Source of the DNA: Athripsodes cinereus
Taxonomy: Eukaryota; Arthropoda; Insecta; Trichoptera; Leptoceridae
DNA: 64,000 bases
Assembly: GCA_947579605.1 (NCBI GenBank)
Contig: OX388307.1
Span: 7,851,237-7,915,236, forward strand
Direction of reading: 5' to 3'
Within the stretch, counting starts at the first letter, position 1. Each line of letters starts with the position of its first letter. Below, piece by piece: positions 58,230 to 64,000 of this stretch. The position numbers were made by a program, and so were the translations under genes. Below the pieces are notes generated by a model that ran no database searches, was not told the origin of the DNA, and worked only from the letters and a program-made list of their open reading frames with translations.

Positions 58230-59086
58230 GGTCCGCGATTAAACTATTTAAATATTTTGTTAGAATCTTGGGGTAGGAAGGAACTTCATGCTAGACACCT
58301 CAATGATTTCAACCAATCTTATGTTGACAAATATGCGTCAAACAGGTGGTTGACCATTGGGGAATTGTATGGGGAAACCGAGGGTTTTATGCTAGCAATT
58401 CAAGATCAGGTAATAAATACAAAAAATTATCAAAAATATATCATAAAAAATCAAAATATAATTGATGATTCGTGTAGGAAATGTCTGGCCAAACCGGAAA
58501 CAATTCAACACATAGTTTCGGGTTGTTCCACTCTCGCTCAAACTGAGTACAGTATACCAATAGACATAATCATGTCGCAAAAATAATACATCAAAATTTA
58601 GCAATTAAACATAATCTTTTAAACTCACAAATAGTAATACCTTATTATAAATACAACCCGGAACCGGTTTTAGAAAATCAAAATTACAGGCTCTATTATG
58701 ATAAAACCATAATAACAGATAGACAAATACATCATAATAGACTCGATTTAGTATTACATGATAAACGTAATAAAATAACGTACCTAATAGACATCGCTGT
58801 TTCAAATACGCATAATATACAAACAACCGTCGCAGAAAAAATACGTAAATATACAGAACTAGCAGGAGAAATAAAAAATATTTGGCATTCTAGATCCGTT
58901 TATATAATACCTTTAGTCATGTCAGCTACAGGGGTAACTCCGAAATCTTTAATAAATAATTTACAAAAATTAGATTTACCGGTTAATTTGTATATTAAAA
59001 TTCAAAAATCTATTATAATAAACACTTGTAATAATGCAAAAAAGTTTTTGAACACAGATATTTCAGGCACAATGCTGGTATTTTGA
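58230..59086 (+). mobile_element. LINE C-terminus with restriction-like endonuclease (R2/R4-type), frameshifted
   Basis: The first frame (to 58586) has a CCHC knuckle CRKCLAKPETIQHIVSGC; after a frameshift near 58570 the second frame (to 59086) reads HHNRLDLVLHDKRNKITYLI then AEKIRKYTELAGEIK and GVTPKSLINNLQKL. A CCHC finger followed by an R-P-D...D-type endonuclease core is the C-terminal layout of R2/R4/NeSL-like LINEs. The RPD proline is Leu here, so the nuclease is dead in addition to the frameshift. Confidence 0.7.
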
Positions 59087-59099
59087 TCCCGCGTTTTGA

Positions 59100-62000
59100 G
59101 CCTAATCCTTTGATATCCTGTATATCTGGATAGGTGAATTTTTCCCGGCATTAGACTGTTAAGTTTTTGTGTGACCATGACTGATCATATGGAGACTTAT
59201 CTGGTTGTATAATGCTGAGAAGTGTGGATGGCAATTCTGCCGCCGCGTAAAAAAAAATGCTTCTATACTTGATCCTTCTAATTTAAGAAGGCCTAGTACT
59301 TATACGAACGTTCAGATTTAGATGTAAGTGATGTCTTTTCACTAATTTCTTCGTCGCATGGAAATTGTAGGTACTATGGTGTCGGAGATATTCGTATTGA
59401 GTATGAAGACATATTATGTTTATGTAATATATTTTCCTGTGACCTACCGATACCTACTTGTATCTATTCAAATCTGTTACTTAGTTAGTCAACATTACAA
59501 TATGAAATATTCTTTTAGAATAGTCTTTTTTGTCAATGTGGCTGGTTTTCTTCTAGCATGGAATAATAATTATGTATATGTACATGAGTTGAGTTTATGA
59601 AGTTTTTGATTACAAGTAGGCATCTAAAAACCTATGTGCTTAGTTTACTTCAAAAAACAAAATTTCAAAACCCTATTGAATGTTTTAAATATCGACCCTG
59701 TCTAATTACAGTCAACCGACGGTACTAAGTGGAAGCTTATGTTAAATTAATAAAAATACAATACTTATATTTAATACTTTTACATTGACTTTATTAATCA
59801 CAAGCTGGATTTCGAAAGCTCTTGAAGTGTTTTATTAACTAATTTGACAACTAAATAATCGTTAGTTTACTAAGAAAACTATTTATATTTTTTTTAGTTA
59901 TTTGTATCCGTAGTTAATAATAATGTCATGCAAGTATTACGATAGTGTAAACTTTGAATGGGGAAATTCGATATCCTTAATAGATAATGTGACAATAGCG
60001 TGATGTCTCTACCCCCGTTATTCCCCATTATCAAGTGCAACCAGATAAAATATATCCATATTATGGTCCTCTTTATAATAGTAAGCTAGGTACATAATAT
60101 TTGTGTCAGAGGGAGATTGAGATTATACATCTCACTGGAAAATGCCTATATCATTTGTGAATCACTCACTGACAAGCTGATCATTTTTACGCAATACACA
60201 ATCACTTGTGTATTTTAGCTACGAAATTTATACTCTCCAGAAAATTGGTCTATAGTCGAACGACTACATAATGCTAAAATGTGTTTTGACTAAGGCTGCA
60301 TTACCGTATATCCCATAAGTGGGATCGCCAGTAGGCTTGAATAATAATCCAGTACGTATATCTTTACTAATCTAGGCACATTGCAAAAGGATGCGTTAAT
60401 TCAATTAATCTGTGACGCATCTATTAGGATATACGGATACCAAATGGTCGAACGGGAATCGAGTTCGCACGATTGGACACGAAAGATGAGGGATGAAACT
60501 AAATTGAAATGTCACGGTTTGGGTGATTATATAATATATGACTATATACAATATGTAATATGCGTGAGTGTAATACAAAACTGAGGGGAGAAAGAAAAGA
60601 ATGGTAAATTGCTATTATTATTGTCAAAATTAACAATTAAATTTTAATTTAGTGTTAATAGAGTGATGTGTAATGATATTTTATCTTTGAGTTTATAGAG
60701 CGATGTGCTGTGGATTTTTTTAGTTTTTGTGAGCCTTGTAAAAGACGTGTATTTGTAAAACATCTCACATAAGACATTTAACTTCTTCGTTCGATTCCCG
60801 ATCAGGGTAAAATGGTTTGGACTGATAAAGTTAATATTTTCAACCGACGGTTCTTGGTGGAAATTCATGTTGAATTAATAATAAATAGAACACTTATTTA
60901 TAGTATATCCGCTGTGACTTTTTATTGAACGCGAGCCGGTTTTCAAGAACTTCCGCTCTCATTATCAGGCTAGCGCTACACTTTTTGCTAGTCTGGTTTA
61001 GACTAGTTCGATCTGCGTGATTTATCAATATATTATATTACGTAATTAGGTGATGCCAACCATTCCTGAACTAATTACCTTAAATTGATACAGAGAAATC
61101 AGACTACTGGCTGCCCTATTTGTGGAAAATGTCGTGATGGTATGAATGAATTTACGACAATGCAAGAGACACCTGTATCTGATATTAACATCTAAACAAA
61201 CAAGCAAACATAAACAAACAGTTACACTGTCATAATTGCCATCATCAGTATTATCCATAATATTTCAGTCTAGAGCAGTTGAACAAATACCACCAACTAG
61301 ATACGGTACATAATGTGCTTATGTACAATTAATAAATCTGATTTCTAGTAAAGTATATACATATAGCCATATCCCGGAGCATATTGTCGCGTGAGCAATA
61401 ACATTATCACTATTCACTACTCAATGTACTGTGGACCAGTGCACCGCATCATTAAATTACTTATAGTTGTTACACATCCAGTAAATTACTCTTATATACC
61501 TACCTATATTATATGTGTGAAATTATTATGTTGATGATCTATTTTCTATGGGCCTATAGTGCGTGCATATTTCAATATTATTATAATGTAAGATGAGTAA
61601 TATTAAGTCTGTTTCATACCACAACACTTGCGTTGGATACTAGTCGCATGTGAGAGACATTGCTGGTCTATAATAATTAGTGTAATCATTGTTTGTTAAA
61701 CTACTGCTTGTTCCATAAGAAAAATAAAATAAATAAATACTTTCAATGTTTCAAGCAAGTGTTTAAAACAGAAGATTTAAAACAAAGTAAAATAACAAAC
61801 CGCAGCTGATTTTCGTCAGTCCAGTTAATATAAATTATTTAGATCAATATTTTCAATTTATTTAAATGCTGGCTACCCTAAATGACGGAATATTGCTTGT
61901 AGCAGAATATCAATGTTTACAATATATTAAATTGAATATTCTTGAATGACCAACACAATTTTACATCCTTATCCTTGAGGTTATTTATTACGAACCTTAT

Positions 62001-62780
62001 AAATAAAAACGATGTAAAACATTGCTATTAATAATATTAATACCAAAATATCCAAAAAGCAGTAATAAAAGAAAGGGAATAATAATAATAATAGGTACGT
62101 AATATAAATAAATCTAATAGAATATCATATTCATTCATGCAGACAATCTAGATAAATTAGATGTTGAATCAGTTCACATTGTTGCAGAGTGTCATAGGCG
62201 AGGTTGTCTTTAATAATATCGTTATATTTACTCGAGGGGCAGGAAATATACTAGGAAAATGTCCAAAAAAACTAAATGAAGTATACAGCAAAATGTAATA
62301 ACTTAAATTTTAATGAAATTTCGGAAATGACTTCTTCATGAATTTAAAATGCGATTTAAAATAAACAAAAAGTTTATTTTCTTCATTGTAAACAAAAAAA
62401 TGAATAATTTAAAAAAAGGGATATAAATAAGGAAAAGTGGACAGAAGGCAGATATAATGGATGCGTAATATTCTGGATTGGACCAGAATATAACGGGTGA
62501 AGTAGTAGTTGTTTAGGGTTGAACAAGATAGAGACGCCTTCTCCATAGCAATCGTTAACGGGAGACCTGATAAGATATTCACAGAAGAAAGAGAAAAGAC
62601 AACGGTAACGAAAGGCTTGTTACGAGTTTTAGATTACTACGAAGTAAGAAATTGCAATGTTTGTATGAAAATGGCATAGCGCCTCTAGTGATCAACATTT
62701 GACACATTAATTCCATGATAAATAATTGAAATTTCATAGCAAAACTTCGTACACTGAGAAAAATACTCACAACGAATCAT
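59100..62780. other. Gene-free stretch
   Basis: No exon recognised; contains family C (59711-59830, 60841-60985) and family B (60300-60335, 61090-61145) fragments. Confidence 0.55.
60841..60985 (+). repeat. Dispersed repeat family C, best copy
   Basis: caaccgacggttcttggtgg at the left, gcgagccggttttcaagaac and ctctcattatcaggctag at the right. Partial copies at 2865, 22172 and 59711. Confidence 0.55.
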
Positions 62781-62790
62781 TGGTACGTAC

Positions 62791-62925
62791 CAGGGATGTT
62801 GCGAATATTCGCATCCGCATCCGCAAATGCGGAGCTTCCGCATGTATTTGGACATCTGCATCCGCATCCGCATCCGCAATAATCGATGCGGATGTTATTG
62901 CGGATGCGGATGTAAGACAATTTGC
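62791..62925. repeat. hAT-like end with (GCATCC)n array
   Basis: Starts cagggatgttgcgaatattc, resembling a hAT terminal repeat, followed by gcatccgcatccgc in both orientations (gcggatgcggatg). No matching right end found in the window. Confidence 0.6.
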
Positions 62926-63148
62926 GACAAGAAAGAAATGGGGCGGGGCCGGCGAAAGGCGCGTGCCGTTTGCACTTGACATTAACCAATGGGAACGAAA
63001 ATAATAGTGACAAGATCCGACGCGTTTTTATTTTTGACGGTTTTATTTTATTTTTGCAAATAACAAAGAAGAAAAAAAAATTCGACAAAAAATCCATAAT
63101 ATTATTGTAGCAAAAATTTCGTCACATATTTGACAGTGGGGCCTACCA

Positions 63149-63272
63149 ACTAAACGATTAATTAGTGCGAATTTATAATATTAAACTATCGCAAACAAGT
63201 CGTTGGTAAATTTGCCAACAATTTGTTTGCGAAAAGTTAATATTATAGATTCGTACTAATGAATCGTTAGTA
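63149..63272. repeat. Imperfect foldback element
   Basis: Left arm actaaacgattaattagtgc...cgcaaacaa and right arm ttgtttgcg...gtactaatgaatcgttagt are inverted at roughly 80-85% identity around ttggtaaatttgccaa. Confidence 0.7.
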
Positions 63273-64000
63273 TTTTTCTCAGCGTAGTAAAGCAAAACCA
63301 CTTAAACGTCGTATAGGCATACAGCTCAACAAAGAACAGAAATGTCAATCCTTGCGTTACTCCATTATAAGGTTGCTAGTATTGTTCATATGTGTGGACG
63401 CGTGTATGATGTAGGTATAATACACTGTCCCCTAAATATGGAGGAATAAAGATAATTGAAGAAAATAAAGAAAAATGCACGCAAGTCAATACATCTTCTG
63501 CTCACCCTTATTCTTCATACATACATATGTGATATACTTAAATTCGGAGCCCTGCCACGCTTCTGCCTCTACTAAATTCATTATTCAAAAAAGCCATACT
63601 ATCAATTTATTTTTACACACAATTTGCCACCCATTCTATAAGTCATTTTTATTATTATTGTTATCAAACTTTGTTACTTCTATTTAATATTTCATAAAAG
63701 AAAAATCCATCAGCCATATGTTTCAACATTATGCATGTCAAAGCAGATAAAAAACAGACATTTAAATATATTTAAAAATATAAAAGAGATTGAAATAGTT
63801 AAGGTGCAGAATAAATAAATAAACACCTTACATTATGATCCCTGTTTATTTTTGGGAATATCAATTTTCTGATATACTAACATTACCCATATGCCGAACA
63901 TTATTTATATTAATATATTTGTAAAACATTATTCAAAAATAAATATATTTTAAAAATCTGTGATGAGAATTGTCACCTATCCTGAATATCTCAACTTTTG

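Noticed and set aside
62726..63110. Overlapping ORFs rich in Ala/Ser/Arg/Asp
   Set aside because: They are translations of the (GCATCC)n array in several frames.
49464..64000. Robo Ig1 and signal-peptide exons
   Set aside because: Phase demands an upstream exon, but no minus-strand segment shows the Ig1 cysteine/tryptophan pattern with splice sites; presumably beyond the right edge.

Overview
The window is animal nuclear DNA: AT-rich, GT-AG introns, densely filled with non-LTR, LTR and DNA-transposon remnants. Gene content (roundabout, an Ets97D/GABP-alpha ETS factor, LSm2, a HIT-family HINT) and repeat style point to an insect. The frequent taggtacctac-type strings and the repeat families suggest Lepidoptera, but the order is not proven from sequence alone.

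Left part (1-9 kb): the C-terminal piece of a MULE-transposase-like SWIM zinc-finger ORF runs off the left edge. Old LINE and MITE remnants follow, then a two-exon mitochondrial-type HINT gene (+), a hAT MITE, and an intronless LSm2 gene (-). LSm2 lies head to head with the next gene across a short shared promoter that carries ETS-type sites.

9.0-23.0 kb: a complete 11-coding-exon GABP-alpha/Ets97D gene (+, 490 aa, with N-terminal GABP domain, Pointed domain and ETS domain). Its 6.9-kb fifth coding intron has expanded by nested transposition. An older LINE was split by a very young 6-kb non-autonomous LTR retrotransposon (minus strand) with LTRs that are almost identical, a PBS, a polypurine tract and a 4-bp target duplication. 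Its only recognisable coding sequence is an 81-codon integrase C-terminus. Another intron holds a 206-bp near-perfect palindrome, and another a minisatellite.

28.1-49.5 kb: 21 coding exons of a roundabout (Robo) axon-guidance receptor on the minus strand, from Ig2 to the stop codon. Signal peptide and Ig1 exons lie beyond the right edge. One Robo intron contains, on the opposite strand, a complete 9-exon gene for a monoamine-oxidase-like protein (501 aa). It keeps the MAO fold order and a C-terminal membrane tail but has lost the dinucleotide-binding glycine pattern and the flavin-attachment cysteine region, so it looks like a pseudoenzyme. Another Robo intron holds an L2 LINE, a 1.4-kb hAT-like element with exact 8-bp target duplications, and a 200-N assembly gap.

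49.5-64 kb: no exon recognised. This is Robo upstream intron or flank with LINE, SINE and foldback remnants, including a decayed LINE carrying a restriction-like endonuclease C-terminus. No RNA genes or CRISPR arrays were found.
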